Program-made: the position numbers and the translations under genes
Shown here: in pieces, positions 1 through 12,263 of the stretch
Position numbering within the stretch: the stretch's first letter is position 1
How the letters are laid out: each line of letters begins with the position of its first letter
Notes under the pieces: model-generated
The model's input: the letters and a program-made list of their open reading frames with translations, nothing else
What the model was told of the DNA's origin: nothing
Database searches by the model: none
Origin: Eretmocerus hayati
Taxonomy: Eukaryota; Arthropoda; Insecta; Hymenoptera; Aphelinidae
Length of the DNA stretch: 64,000 nucleotides
Reading direction: 5' to 3'
Assembly (NCBI GenBank): GCA_029851415.1
Contig: CM056743.1
Span: 118,264,305-118,328,304 of the forward strand

Positions 1-220
1 AAAGGGCATTTATGCCCATTTATTTTTCTAAATAAATATATAAAATAAATATTAATGACCCGTTACCGGTATCATTACGCACAGAAATTTGATGGCTTTC
101 GTAGTAAAATGATCGGGATGTGATTGTGATTCCATGGAGTATTGGGGCATTTGGAACATACGAGCTATATTTATTTATCCATGATGGCTCTATCACTCGT
201 TATACAGTTTCAATCAATAA

Positions 221-440
221 ATTTCTTAAAAACGGCTGATCAACGAGTCAATTTATAATTTTATTACGACGACGTTTCGATGACTATTTTGTCACTTTCT
301 TCAGGTCTGAAATACAAATTAATTTTGTTGACAAGCAATAATTTGTATTTCAGACCTGAAGAAGGTGACAAAATAGTCATCGAAATGTCGTCGTAATAAA
401 ATTATAAATTGACTCGTTGATCAGCCGTTTTTAAGAAATT
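221..440. repeat. Foldback element with ~103-bp arms
   Basis: The segment 221-325 is repeated in reverse complement at 338-440, separated by about 12 bp. The outer ends read AATTTCTTAAAAACGGCTGA and its complement, and only a few mismatches are visible. No coding potential is seen. It looks like a small foldback MITE or hairpin-forming insertion. The flanks are AT-rich and no clear target-site duplication can be named. Confidence 0.8.
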
Positions 441-784
441 TATATTAATTTATTCTGGCAGTAATAACAGATCGCCAAACCGTTCTGATGGATTCATGCG
501 ATAACAAAATCGGTATAGTTCTGTAGCGCAAGGTACCATTTTGGTCGTATACGGCAAAACGCATGGTCGTACGACCAACATTTTTTTCTCAGTACACAAA
601 CATAGAAAAAGGGGCAGACAGATGAGGCCATGGAAGGTTTTGGAGGATTTTAGGAGGAAAAGTGTTACTTATAATCGCTATATTTTGGCGAGAGGAACAA
701 GATGGTTATAGTACATTGAGCAACAAGGGCGCAAAGAAATTTTACGCACGAGTTCCCGAAATGAGTGCGTAAAAATTAACTTTG

Positions 785-851
785 CGCACAGTTGTAACTT
801 TTGCGAAATGCGCAAAGTAATTTGTGCTATGCACAAAGTTACAACTGTGCG
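785..851. repeat. Short inverted repeat, TTTGCGCACAGTTGTAAC type
   Basis: GCGCACAGTTGTAACTTT near 785 is mirrored by AAAGTTACAACTGTGCG near 835-851. The surrounding 700-900 is rich in GCGCAAAG and ACGCAC motifs. It is probably the centre of an older, decayed foldback. Nothing coding is supported in 441-1600. Confidence 0.55.
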
Positions 852-1615
852 TTAAAAGTTCACTTTTACGCACGAAAATTTTGAGATAACGAGGGCGTAA
901 AATTGCACCCGAGTTGCTTACGATTCTTTTTGATATATCTGTGCGGAGAGTTGGTGTCCGGGCCATACCACCGAAGTTGGCAGAGGGCGCGAAGGGGAAA
1001 GGAGCGGGGTCCAGGGGCGGCAGCCCCTGATGGGGGTGCAGAGAGCAAAGCCCGGATGAAGAATGTATCGAAAAAAAGATATCTTGAACCAGCTCATAAT
1101 CAAAATAAGGTGCTAGAATTCATCTCGAATATTGTAATCTCGTTGCAAAAAAAGTATGTCCGTGCAATATTCCAACTTTCGTTCAAATTTGAAGTATTGA
1201 GGGTGGAAAATCAGTGACGCCACATGATTCGTGTCATTCCAAGTATCCTGATACCTGTCAGAACGTAGAAGTTTACTTGAATGCATTGGTACATGAAAAA
1301 CTGGATTGCATTGAAAAATGTCTTTGATAAAACATATATGGGAAACTGAGTATAATTGTTGTCGATATCAAGAAACTACATTAATACACAATATATTCTT
1401 CCCGATGACCAACATCTCTCATATTCATGATTATTCACTACCTATGACTTGCAATAATTTCCCATTGAATTGCCATCTGACCTACGAACTTCCGTGTACA
1501 GTTGTGAACTTGTAGATCAAGACCCGATGAGGACAGTATCTGTCCTCATGCACTCTCGAATTCTCTTTACATTTGGGATAAACGGCGAATTTACGCACTT
1601 GTTAAACTTATTTTG

Positions 1616-2406
1616 TAATTAACAATTTTGTGTGCAAAATTGAGGTTTTGGGCAAATATCTCGAGTTATATGCATTTCCCGGGAAAGCGTAATCGGATCA
1701 AAGTTGTAGATCGTGGAATTTCCCACAAGAAAGGTCCTCACAAGTATCCTGGGAAATGAAAATCCCAGTTGGAAAGAGCGCGAAAAGCGCTCGGCGCGGT
1801 TATAACATGCGTTTAAATGGAGCCATCGACAGTGCGCTGTTTGATGCACTGCCATTTTCACAATTTTCATTCTTTCGCGAAGCGACCTGGCTCATGTTGT
1901 AGAGGAACAAGTCTACTTTGATATGGTACGAATTAGATTAAGAAGGAATCGAATGATTTTGGACTTTTGACGGGACAGAAAAAAAAATCGAGCGGAGGGG
2001 ATACATGTGTGCGTGTGCGATAGGCTCATACACTATGTGCGTGTGCTTGTCGCACACGCACACATGTATCCCCTCCGCTCGATTTTTTTTCTGCCTCGTC
2101 GAAAGTCCAAAATTATTCGATTCCTTCTAAATCTGATTTATACCATTTCAAAGTAGACTTGTTCCTCTACATTATGAGCCAGGTCTCTTCGCAAAAGAAT
2201 GAAAATTGTGAAAATGGCAGTGCACCAAACAGCGCTCTGTCGACGATTCCGACTGGGGTTTTAATTTCCCAGAAAACTTGTAGGGACCTTTTCTGTGGAA
2301 AATCTTACGATCTACAACTTTGATCCGATGAAGCTTTCCCGGGAAATGCATATAACTCGAGATATTTGCCAAAAACCTCAATTTTGCACACAAAATTGTT
2401 AATAAC
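1616..2406. repeat. ~790-bp foldback element, arms ~395 bp
   Basis: The left arm (from about 1616) and right arm (to about 2406) are inverted copies. Examples are the AAATTGAGGTTTT segment, the segment with TAGAGGAACAAGTCTACTTT, and the central GGATACATGTGTGCGTGTG pair around 2000 and 2060. The arms differ by small substitutions and by extra bases near 1780-1830. The centre is a GT/CA-rich stretch near 2022-2047. No conserved protein is seen in either arm. Confidence 0.8.
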
Positions 2407-3224
2407 AAAAAACGTAATTAAAATTCGGAAAAGCGACCTTGAAAAATCGACTCAGCGCATCGAAATACGTAGGAAAACGTGAAGATTTTCCGGGGGAAAT
2501 GAAGTGCATACGGGAGCATCGGTGGGCACCCAGACTAAATGGGCAATAGGATTCGGGATCGACATCTGCTCATTATTCGAGTAACAAAGATTGATACCTT
2601 TTTTTGAAGCGGTGAGCACGACAAATTTTTCAAGTTCAACGTCACAGATCTTCGGCCAGAATAATGCGTTGCTGCCAAACAAAGGAGCATTTTGATCGTC
2701 CATTCTTACTCATCAATTTTCCACCACCCGATCCATCCTAACTCGAATGTTATTTTTTTTACATACGAAAAAGTGAAGGAGCTGAATATTTTCAGAAAAG
2801 TGAGTTACATTTTTTATGGAAGCCCTGTGCTGACCACGGGCGTTAGTCGCTATCAGAACAAATCTTTTATGATTATACATTAGGTTTGAAGAGTCAGATG
2901 GAATTTTTTCAGATTTTTCGGGACAGTGTTATTTTCTCCAGAGCCCGAAGAGTTTCGAAAGACGCTCCAGTTACATTGAAAAAGTACGAAATTTGACGAT
3001 TCTTCAATTTGTATAAAGAGCACTACGCACGTGTCATAAATAATCGATAGAGTACCATCCTGGAAACTATAGAAACCATCTGAAAAATATTTTCCCAGGG
3101 CTTGAAAGTCCCGATCTCATTCAAATACTCTGTGGTACACTAAAAGTCAAAGGTTCTGTAGATTTCCTCAAATAAGGGGGCTTGTATCAGAGATATCCGC
3201 ACGATTTTCAAGGATTTTGGATCG

Positions 3225-3325
3225 CTCCCTCCCCCCTTGTCACATTCAAGATGAGTCCCCTCCCCTCAAAAGATGTCACACACACCCACCCCCCCCCCCA
3301 CACACACACACATGTCATGACTACC
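3225..3325. repeat. C-rich and CA simple-sequence tract
   Basis: This is a low-complexity run of CCCTCC, CACACCCACC, a poly-C tract and a (CA)n repeat. The wider region 2410-4030 shows no gene that can be supported. Confidence 0.7.
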
Positions 3326-4035
3326 CCCTTTTTGACAAAAATTTCAATTTCTGGGCAATGAGATGGTCGTCAAGTCACAGACTTACCAAAAACATGATTT
3401 AAATGATGAAGTTGACATTTTATGTCCATCGTTATTCAACCGGCGATGATGTTGGAGTTTGATCAAGAACCGACAAGAATTCAAAAGTTATAGGCCATAG
3501 TGGAATTTGGGAGATTTCCCCCTGGGCCCTCCCTTTCGGTGGGTCCCCGGGCCCCGTCCTTAATCGATCGCAAAAAATTACAAAGTTTGAATTTTTCGCG
3601 TTTCTTGTCTACGTTATCCAGGCATGCAGCTCACAAAAACCGAGGAACCGCAGTCCCAGTCATCCCTATCTTCTAGTCATTACGAGATACAAACGTGATA
3701 ATGAAGTAGGAACGTCAAAACTCTTCTTAACCCTCCTCATAGTCAATTTTTTCATATCTCACTCTCGTATAGACACGAGACAAATAAATGAAATGAAATC
3801 AATAAACTTGAAAGCTCCAGCACTCGAGAGCTTGTGCGAGAAACTACGTGTTTCTGATTCTCATATTATAGCAGAGGATGTGAAGAGCGAGTTGAAAAAT
3901 CTATCAGTAGGGTAACGTAAATGAAGAAATGTCTAATGCATTAGCAAAGCACGAGTTTTGTGAAAATAGCACAATTTGTTGCTACAGGTTGCTTGTTCAA
4001 TATAATCTGTTGGAACTAGCGCATTTCCCAGGCTT

Positions 4036-6496
4036 CCCGCGTAGAAATTGAAAATATTGGCGACATGTCGCCGAGCTATCGCCAATTCCCATTGGCGACA
4101 TGTTTGCGATAGCTCGGCGATAAGATTTTGCGACAGCTCGGCGACATGTCGCCAAACCTGTATTTGCGACATGTCGCAAATATGTAAGCGGTATTTTTCA
4201 AAAAATGGAAATTTTACTCAATTATTTCATTTTTTCAACCAATAGAAATCGATCAAATGAAAGCTGAGATTTTTCAATGTAGAGTTGATTAGTAGAGTAT
4301 TTTCATTTATTCAGAAGTGACTACTTTGTTTACATATCCATTGCTACAAATTTTTCTTCTCTTTTTACTTGACGTTCGCCGTTTTTCGCACATTAAGACT
4401 TATCACAATACGCTCACAAGGCGGACACTTACAGGAATATGGTTGCATTCAGATGCACATGCGAAAAAGGATTACAGATTCATGAATAACAGGCTAGCAG
4501 TAGACTCGTAATATTCTGCTTGTTTGATTCAAAACACTCGATCTGAAAATTTTTCATTGCGCAACGAAGTGTGTACATTTCAATCACGAGTTATCATACT
4601 GATGGGACGTCGTAAGATCACAGTTGTGTATCCGTAGCGCATATTGCTCGATCGAGTTTGGTGCGGCACACGAGTAAAGATGCTGCAATGACTCAATTGT
4701 GATGCAGATAGCTCACGAAGCTGATTGGGCGCCCGTTCGATCCCTAAGATGCGTTGCCACCTGCAAAATACTTGATCAAACACGGATTGTCAAAACGGCG
4801 TGCCCAGGGTGCTGCAACTACCTGGACCTCGTCTGCGACAGCGAATCTCGCAGACACCACAGGTGCACGGCATCCATGGTTTTTCTGAAAAATTAGACAC
4901 TTGCATCAGAAATGCAGCTCCGTTCTTATTCACTCATTCATAAGACGATGGCTAGAGAAATTGATTGAATAGCGAGATATTGAGTCAAAATTTGTGAGTG
5001 AGATGAGTAAACATTGTGTGCAACGCGAGGTTATGACGGTCAACACTATCGTGAAACTTGAAATCGAAACTTTAATCATTATGATCGGTAATACTCATCT
5101 GGTTTGTTGCGATTAGCCACTGCATCATCGAATAGCACTTCCTGCGACGAAGAAACCCAAAAATGAGACAGTTATCCAGAATGAAAAAAGTCAGCGTAAA
5201 CCAAGAAAGAGTCCCGTGTTTTCCTCTCGTGATTACTGCAAAGTGAGCTCCGTCAATAAAGACGACCGATCGATATTGCTATTTGTTGATATCAACATGA
5301 AAAATACGTGCAGACGTTCTCTCAGAACTCAGAACACACTGGCTTTTGGCATTCGAGTTGATTATTGTAATTTTGGGTTTCTTCGTCGCAGGAAGTGCTA
5401 TTCGATGATGCAGTGGCTAATCGCAACAAACCAGATGAGTATTACCGATCATAATGATTAAAGTTTCGATTTCAAGTTTCACGATAGTGTTGACCGTCAT
5501 AACCTCGCGTTGCACACAATGTTTACTCATCTCACTCACAAATTTTGACTCAATATCTCGCTATTCAATCAATTTCTCTAGCCATCGTCTTATGAATGAG
5601 TGAATAAGAACGAAGCTGCATTTCTGATGCAAGTGTCTAATTTTTCAGAAAAACCATGGATGCCGTGCACCTGTGGTGTCTGCGAGATTCGCTGTCGCAG
5701 ACGAGGTCCAGGTAGTTGCAGCACCCTGGGCACGCCGTTTTGACAATCCGTGTTTGATCAAGTATTTTGCAGGTGGCAACGCATCTTTGGGATCGAACGG
5801 GCGCCCAATCAGCTTCGTGAGCTATCTGCATCACAATTGAGTCATTGCAGCATCTTTACTCGTGTGCCGCACCAAACTCGATCGAGCAATATGCGCTACG
5901 GATACAGAACTGTGATCTTACGACGTCCCATCAGTATGATAACTCGTGATTGAAATGTACACACTTCGTTGCGCAATGAAAAATTTTCAGATCGAGTGTT
6001 TTGAATCAAACAAGCAGAATATTACGAGTCTACTGCTAGCCTGTTATTCATGAATCTGTAATCCTTTTTCGCATGTGCATCTGAATGCAACCATATTCCT
6101 GTAAGTGTTCGCCTTGTGAGCGTATTGTGATAAGTCTTAATGTGCGAAAAACGGCGAACGTCAAGTAAAAAGAGAAGAAAAATTTGTAGCAATGGATATG
6201 TAAACAAAGTAGTCACTCCTGAACAAATGAAAATACTCTACTAATCAACTCTACATTGAAAAATCTCAGCTTTCATTTGATCGATTTCTATTGGTTGAAA
6301 AAATGAAATAATTGAGTAAAATTTCCATTTTTTGAAAAATACTGCTTACATATTTGCGACATGTCGCAAATACAGGTTTGGCGACATGTCGCCGAGCTGT
6401 CGCAAAATCTTATCGCCGAGCTATCGCAAACATGTCGCCAATGGGAATTGGCGATAGCTCGGCGACATGTCGCCAAATTTTCAATTTTTACGCGGG
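4036..6496. repeat. 2.46-kb near-perfect foldback, arms ~1.13 kb
   Basis: The left arm (4036-5163) and right arm (5370-6496) are reverse complements at very high identity, with a loop of about 205 bp. The same 60-80 residue open frames appear in both arms on opposite strands with one or two changes each, so the arms are young or kept alike by conversion. The ends begin CCCGCGTAGAAATTGAAAAT (left) and its degenerate complement (right). Each terminus carries a cluster of the 14-bp palindrome GGCGACATGTCGCC and variants, interleaved with GAGCTATCGCC. No transposase is recognised, so it looks like a non-autonomous foldback transposon. The short frames resemble no protein family I know and are probably chance. 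Confidence 0.85.
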
Positions 6497-6615
6497 TTGG
6501 TTTGGCCCATTAAAATATTTTGACTCTGTCTTCCGAAAAGCTGCTTGAGAAAGATCATTCGGCATCCTCAAACTCATCAAGAATCGGTTGAAAAACAGTA
6601 TGACTAATGATAACC

Positions 6616-6755
6616 CGCGCAGAAATCGGAAATGTTGGCGACATGTCGCCGACCTATCGCCAATAGCAATTTGCAGTAGGTCGGCGACATGCAAAGAGAT
6701 TATATTATAATCTCTTTGGCGACATGTCATCAATATTCTTGATTTCTACGCGAGC
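6616..6755. mobile_element. Short MITE related to the 4.0-6.5 kb foldback
   Basis: It begins CCCGCGCAGAAATCGGAAAT and ends with the inverted TTGATTTCTACGCGAG, the same terminal motif as the large foldback. It carries the GGCGACATGTCGCC palindrome near its left end and a central palindrome AGATTATATTATAATCT. At about 140 bp it is a minimal member of the same family, inserted 120 bp away. Confidence 0.7.
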
Positions 6756-6779
6756 ATGCACCTAGAAGGCTTCCGGCTG

Positions 6780-8517
6780 ATAAGCTCAGATTTTAGATCT
6801 ATCGATGAAAATTGAATGTAGACGTAACTAATCTACTGTGTGAATCTAGCAAAGTGATCAATGTTCTTCCCCTAAGGATCTGCAAATATGATCGAATTTA
6901 TAATCAAGTGTTTGTCGTTTATTTTTTGCTCTTCAGAAAAGGCTCCCGTGAGGTCCCAGGCCCTTTTGTGATCCCAGTCCGACGTTTTGTAAAACCCCTA
7001 CCCACCCCTCAGGTGCGGACGTCTTTTGTGCAAGCCCTCTAATGATGCTCAATCTTCACCCCTCTCGGAATTTATACTCGTCTTCTCAATTCTGACACTA
7101 CAAATTGTAATTTACAATCATGTTTCTCTATCAAATGAGTTCGAAATATTGTCTTGAATTTAAAAACCGGATTCAAGTTTTTCTCTATACTTCATCGATT
7201 ATTCTGTTGGATCTCGATAGTATAGATATGCATTCATACGTCACAAATCACTGCAGTGTTCCTTGATATCATGATACCATGTTCATCGGTCAAGATACGT
7301 GAAAAAACGTAACGTAGAATAGCCGTCTTATAGTGATCACTGGGGACACCGCTAAGCTCATTGGTTGTGCAAATTCGTAAAAATTACAAAAAGATACTAT
7401 GTACGAAGTTTGTAGGACTCTGAAGGATTCTAATGACAACTGACTCCTTTTCCCTCAGATTGCATACCGAGAATTACTTGAGATCTATACAGATAGAAGA
7501 TGACAAAATTAAAATTGTGTACTTCAGTCAGAGTTATAGCATAGCGTAAAATCGAGTTTTATGAGCTCTTTTGAAAGTACTCAATTTCGACTGCGATTGT
7601 ATTGGAAAAATTGGAGTGATCGGATTATTCAAAGAAACATATTAGGAATAATTCTCGTAAAAGTTTTATTCTCAGCAATCGGCAAAGTCAAGTAATGAAA
7701 GGTAATCGTGAAATCCGTAAAATGCGTCTTTTTTTATGGAATAAAAAATAGTGTGTGAATGTTTGTGTATTAAGCAGATATGCTTTTAGACAACATCACA
7801 ATACTCCACAATTATTGAGTAAACTTACAATTAGTTTAGAAATCAACTGACAAGGAGTGTTTTTAAGAACTCTATGAAATATGAAGAGGCTTTCATTCTC
7901 TCTTGCTGGGTGGAAAAAATGGTTTGTATATTATGATTCATTGAGAAATAAGCGGGATGGTCAGATTCACATAGTTGGTTGGGAAATCAAGATGAATTTT
8001 CAGCTTTGATTTAGTATGAGAAGTTGAGAAGGAAATCATAAATGCCATCAATCCTTTAAAAGTGGCAGTTTTAGCGGATCAATTTCTACTTACATATTCC
8101 TAAATAGGGAGAAGGATAAAAATTATTACAGCCTCGATTACAGCAGTTGTATGGAACGAATGTTGTATAATTTAAACCCAGACCTAGCTGACAGACTTAA
8201 AACAGAAGTATTTACAAATTTTAAGCTCCAGATTCCTAACCTTTATGATTCAAAATAACTAGATATAAATAACTTTCTCAACTCACACAGTAATAATGGG
8301 ACAGAAGTCACTTCTGCTGATTTTGAAAATTGAACAACATGATTCAGTTGATACTTGTGCTCCACACTGAGTTCGGGCTCAATTTTTTTCACTGAAACAT
8401 ATATAAGATGCTGACTCAGTTACACAAAGTCAACATTCATACTAGCAACAGGTGATGCAGACAAAGAATTATTCCTTAGCTGTCACACTCAAATCTTCAA
8501 ACCTCCATTCAAGGATT
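6780..8517. other. Intergenic DNA without supported features
   Basis: AT-rich sequence. Only short chance open frames are present, and I recognise no domain, RNA gene or clear repeat. It lies downstream of the small coiled-coil gene on the minus strand and may include its 3' UTR. Confidence 0.5.
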
Positions 8518-9356
8518 TCAAACTGCTACTGCCAAAAATATTCATGCAGTAGAATTTTAAATTATGAAATACATACCTCTCCAACAATCATCTTCGTTTA
8601 CTAGGACCACAAAGAACTTCTTGTTGGTTGGATTCTCTGAGTAAAAAAATGATACTGTCACATGTTCATCATGATCTACTTGTTCTGTATCAATATGAAT
8701 ATCTAAGTTATTTTTATACACCATGCAAGCTATTTTTACAGCACCCCACTGCTTTTTCATGTACTCTTTTGTTTTTTCAGTTTCTGTAACAAAAGTTTGG
8801 TAGGGACAAATACCAATATAGAGATAATATCAAAAGTGTCTACTTTTTATTTTTGTAAGGGCTTACCTTGCTCAAGATCAACTATCTCGAGTAACAATTG
8901 CTCTTCTTTCTCTTTTAAGGAACTAATTTCACTTTTAGTTTTATCAATTCGCTTGATTGCATTGATTGTTTTCTTTTCTACGGATTTTTGACGATTCTTC
9001 ACTTCATCCAATGAGGCTTTCATCTCTTTCTTCTCATTCAACAATGCTGACAAGGATTCAGCACTCTCCTCTGCATGTTTCACACATTCTGCAAGAGTTG
9101 GTATTATTATTAGTCGGCGATTATTCATTCAATTATCCTTCAATGAATAAATTATATGGTAAATATATTGACAAAAGAATGAGGCATCAATACCAGAGTT
9201 TTTGGAAATCGAATCCAAGACACTGCACTTGAACTTTGTCCCGAAATTGACACAAGACTGCTCGAGTTTTTTCAAGTAACCGTTTAAACTGTCTGTGTGC
9301 AAAAGTAAACTTTCAAGATTGTCACATCGGATATCGTCATCGACGTAAATATCCAT
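8518..9356 (-). CDS. Small coiled-coil protein, probable kinetochore Spc25-like subunit
   Basis: Four exons on the minus strand: 9356-9194, 9088-8867, 8783-8577 and 8528-8518. The donors are GTATTG, GTAAGC and GTATGT; the acceptors are TTGCAG, TTACAG and GGCAG. All junctions are phase 1 and the product is about 200 residues. The middle exon is a lysine/glutamate-rich coiled coil (about residues 55-128). It is followed by a compact alpha/beta segment with VYKNNLDIHI, then a hydrophobic strand ending FFVVLVNEDDCW. A coiled coil followed by an RWD-like globular C terminus, at just over 200 residues, is the layout of Spc25, which with Spc24 docks the Ndc80 complex on the inner kinetochore. The identity rests on layout and weak motif resemblance only. 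The last exon gives just three residues before a stop, so the C terminus is uncertain. Confidence 0.5.
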
Positions 9357-10306
9357 TTTTATTGATTTTAATTAACACATTTTTGAGCAGTACTACAAGT
9401 TGACAGAGGCACAAACAGGCACAAACATCACCATCTCACTTACAACAACAACAAACCGCCATTTTCAAATCTCAACCTACCTAACCTGATCCACCTGGAC
9501 ACCAGGCCCTAGTGACTAGGGCCCCTAAAAGCTGACCGTCCAAGCGCGAAATTTGAACAAGGTAGAAAAGCTTCGAATCGTGCGTGTTACATGTTACATG
9601 TCGTCTATCTCTATGATCCGTTTACGTGAATACATACAATAATGTCCTCACATTTATCACTCGTTTCAATATTTTCATGAAACAAGTTTTGATTTGAATA
9701 CCAGTACCTGAACATCTTAGAGTGAGTTTATTATTAAATAAGGTAATGTACATAAACGATTTTATTTTTTGCCTGTTTTTAAGTTTGTGGTAGGGCACTG
9801 CGTCAAAAAAACCTTTATATGGTGATGTACGTGAATACTACATTATTACTATTTTTCTTCTACTTCGGAGATTCATGTGATAAATTTGATGTATACAAGG
9901 CCTTGACAGCCCTTTATACATTCATAGTTCATAGTATATAATGTGTCGAGTGCCAAAAATCTTTGTTCTTAAGTTTTTAGCACGAGACGCGTATGCCGCT
10001 TTATGTACGGCGAAACACGCAGTTTGCGCGTCGAGCCGTATAAATTACCGTTTTTGTTCCGCCAGGTATGAGGATTATCTTGCTGGTGTGTGTATGAGCA
10101 TCTTTCATCAAAGAAAACTAAGAAAATCCTGACAAAGATCACGAAAATTAAGCTCAGAAGTGGCACAAAGATATTTCAGGTGTTGTCTGGCCTCGTGATT
10201 GAAATAAAAATTTGACTAACGGAAGAATTGTTTGTTCATAAATAGCTTCAAATTCTCTCTCACACTTCGATCTATACAAAGAATTCTGTTAGAAATTTTG
10301 CTTGTA
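9357..10306. other. Promoter-side intergenic DNA of the coiled-coil gene
   Basis: The first 120 bp upstream of the start codon contain ACAACAACAAC-rich sequence that could be 5' UTR. A short palindrome CCCTAGTGACTAGGG lies near 9511. Otherwise I see only chance open frames. Confidence 0.4.
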
Positions 10307-10929
10307 TAGGGGAAAGTGGGGTGAAATTGAACGGATTTTGCAGTGGGACTATCTGGCAATACTTGAGACTAAGGCGCGCTACGGGGCTTTGAAGTACAAC
10401 TATTGAATAGATCGTGAAAAAATTTTCTGACCCCTAAGTCACCGCTTTCATACTTTTTCTTCGAAGTTCATCTAGAAAAATCCGTCCAAATTCGCCCCGC
10501 GCTTGGCGGCACTTTTGACAAGTTTTGGGGCGACGGACTATTATACTCAAATCATATGGCAATATTCCTCATCTAGTTGCCTTGCATATGCTCACCGAAA
10601 CGAGTGGTGATAACCCAAAATCAATAGGGAACCCCTCCCGCGACTTTCACATGCTCTAACAGCAACAGCGAGCAAGACATTTTTCTGTGATTTTTCGCCA
10701 TAATCGCGATCTCGCGCCTTACGATATCGGTACCAAGGATGAAGTGTGGCAAAGAAGCTTAGAGAAAATGAGCATTCACCTCGAAGCCGTAAAAAGCGAA
10801 TTCTCACCTCTAATCTGAGCTGTGAATCGGATTTTTGACATTGTAACTTCAATTTTTAACCCATTTTCAATCATCTAACTCATTCACACTCCTACCGCAG
10901 CGCTACAAGCTCGTTGGTCAGTTGTGCGA

Positions 10930-11110
10930 CAATTTTCTCAATTCATTTTTCTCAACGGCTTCTTTTCTCAATAGTTATTTCTCTCAATGCCATTTTTCTC
11001 AATAGTTATTTCTCTCAATGCCGTTTTTCTCAATAATTATTTTTCTCATTGGCGTTTTTCTTAATAATTCTTCTTCTCAATGCCATTTCTCTCAATACTA
11101 TTTTGCTTAA
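10930..11110. repeat. TTTCTCAAT tandem array (left)
   Basis: About eleven TCTCAAT-like cores occur here. The best-preserved unit is roughly 31 bp, TTTCTCAATGCCATTTT joined to TCTCAATAGTTATT. Units are diverged but in register. The complementary motif forms the array at 11820-12055, in inverted orientation around the transposase fragment. Confidence 0.75.
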
Positions 11111-11179
11111 AATCAGTAATGTTTCCATATGTGTCAAAATGTTTACAAAAGAATCCAATCAGAAAGTTTGCTCGAGGTC

Positions 11180-11541
11180 GCAGATAAGCTGTTCCGCCTA
11201 CATATCCACCCAGTTTTTGGAATCATTATGAGAGTGTATTGGAGGAATTGGCTCGCAGAAATAACGCATCGGAAAGAAGGCATAACCGATTCAATCTAGT
11301 AGTTGGCCGAGCTCATCCAAGTTTCTATGCGTTTATCAACGAACTGCAAAAAGAACAGGCTGACACAGAACACGTGATCAATCAAATCAATCTCGGACAA
11401 TCGATAAGGAAATCAAGAGCACCTCGACATCACAGGCGAGAGCAAAGGATATTGAATATTGTGTCAACTTACGAAACTTATGTTGAATATGACAACGTCA
11501 TTGGCTATTTGACTGCAATTGGCCACAACTTACACTTGTAA
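11180..11541 (+). pseudogene. MULE/FLYWCH-type transposase, C-terminal fragment
   Basis: An open frame of about 120 residues runs from a TAA at 11177 to a TAA at 11539-11541. It contains the signature of the C-terminal end of animal MULE (FLYWCH-associated) transposases: FWNHYE, RRNNASERRHNRF, VGRAHPSFYAFINELQKEQ, then YLTAIGHNL at the end. The usual tryptophan in the family's EGWH-type motif is changed to ERRH. The catalytic DDE core is absent, since the sequence upstream of 11177 is closed by stops. It is a remnant, with no sign of a start codon belonging to a host gene. Confidence 0.75.
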
Positions 11542-11819
11542 ACTTGAGATGATTCTTGTATTTTGCCATTCATTATTTCACTGAAAAATGACTGAATTCC
11601 ATGGATTTTATCATTCATTTCATACGTTGACTAAGGATCTGAACTGATCCCACTATGACCGTTATTCGATACTTTTTTAATACCGTAGAGAGAGACTGTG
11701 ATATACACAATTGTAACCATGTAATTGAATAAATTGAGATTGTGCAATTGAATCAAACAAATTTGGTTTGGGACGCGTACATTGAAAAACGTGAATTGAA
11801 CTCGGACCTGAGGAATAGA

Positions 11820-12055
11820 TTGAAAATTTTGGACTGAGTGATTCAGATTGAGAAGTTTGACTTGAGAAATTGAGATTGGGAAACTTGACTTGAGAAATTT
11901 CTTTTTTGAGAAAAACGTCCAGTGAGACACGTGGATTGAGAAATTTCTTTCTTGAGAAAATTGTCCAGCGAGACATATGGATTAAGAAATTTTTCTTTGA
12001 GAAAAACGTCCAATGAGAAATCGATTTGAGAAATTTATTTTGAGAAAAATGTCAC
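11820..12055. repeat. ATTGAGAAA tandem array (right, inverted)
   Basis: Repeated GATTGAGAAATTTC and TTTGAGAAAAACGTCCA units of roughly 55-60 bp occur here. Several copies keep the order GAGACA-TGGATT-GAGAAATTT-TTGAGAAAA-GTCCA. The TTGAGAAA core is the complement of the TTTCTCAA core in the left array. Confidence 0.75.
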
Positions 12056-12263
12056 CCAATCTCGTTGATCGATCGTACGCGTACTCACACATTTCCTCAC
12101 ATAAGCACGGGTACGCACCCGGTCATTCAGTCTTGTCCTAAGTCGCCCCCACCAATCCGTCCAAGAATGCCCCCAGACGTTTTTTTTGCAGAATTGCGAT
12201 AATTTGGATTCAATTGAACCGATTTTAGCCCACTACGGCTCAAAATCTTCGTTTTGTAATGTA

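Noticed and set aside
4580..5953. Mirrored 65-67 residue frames in both arms of the large foldback as a conserved gene
   Set aside because: Their conservation follows directly from near-identical arms. They overlap each other on opposite strands and have no recognisable domain.
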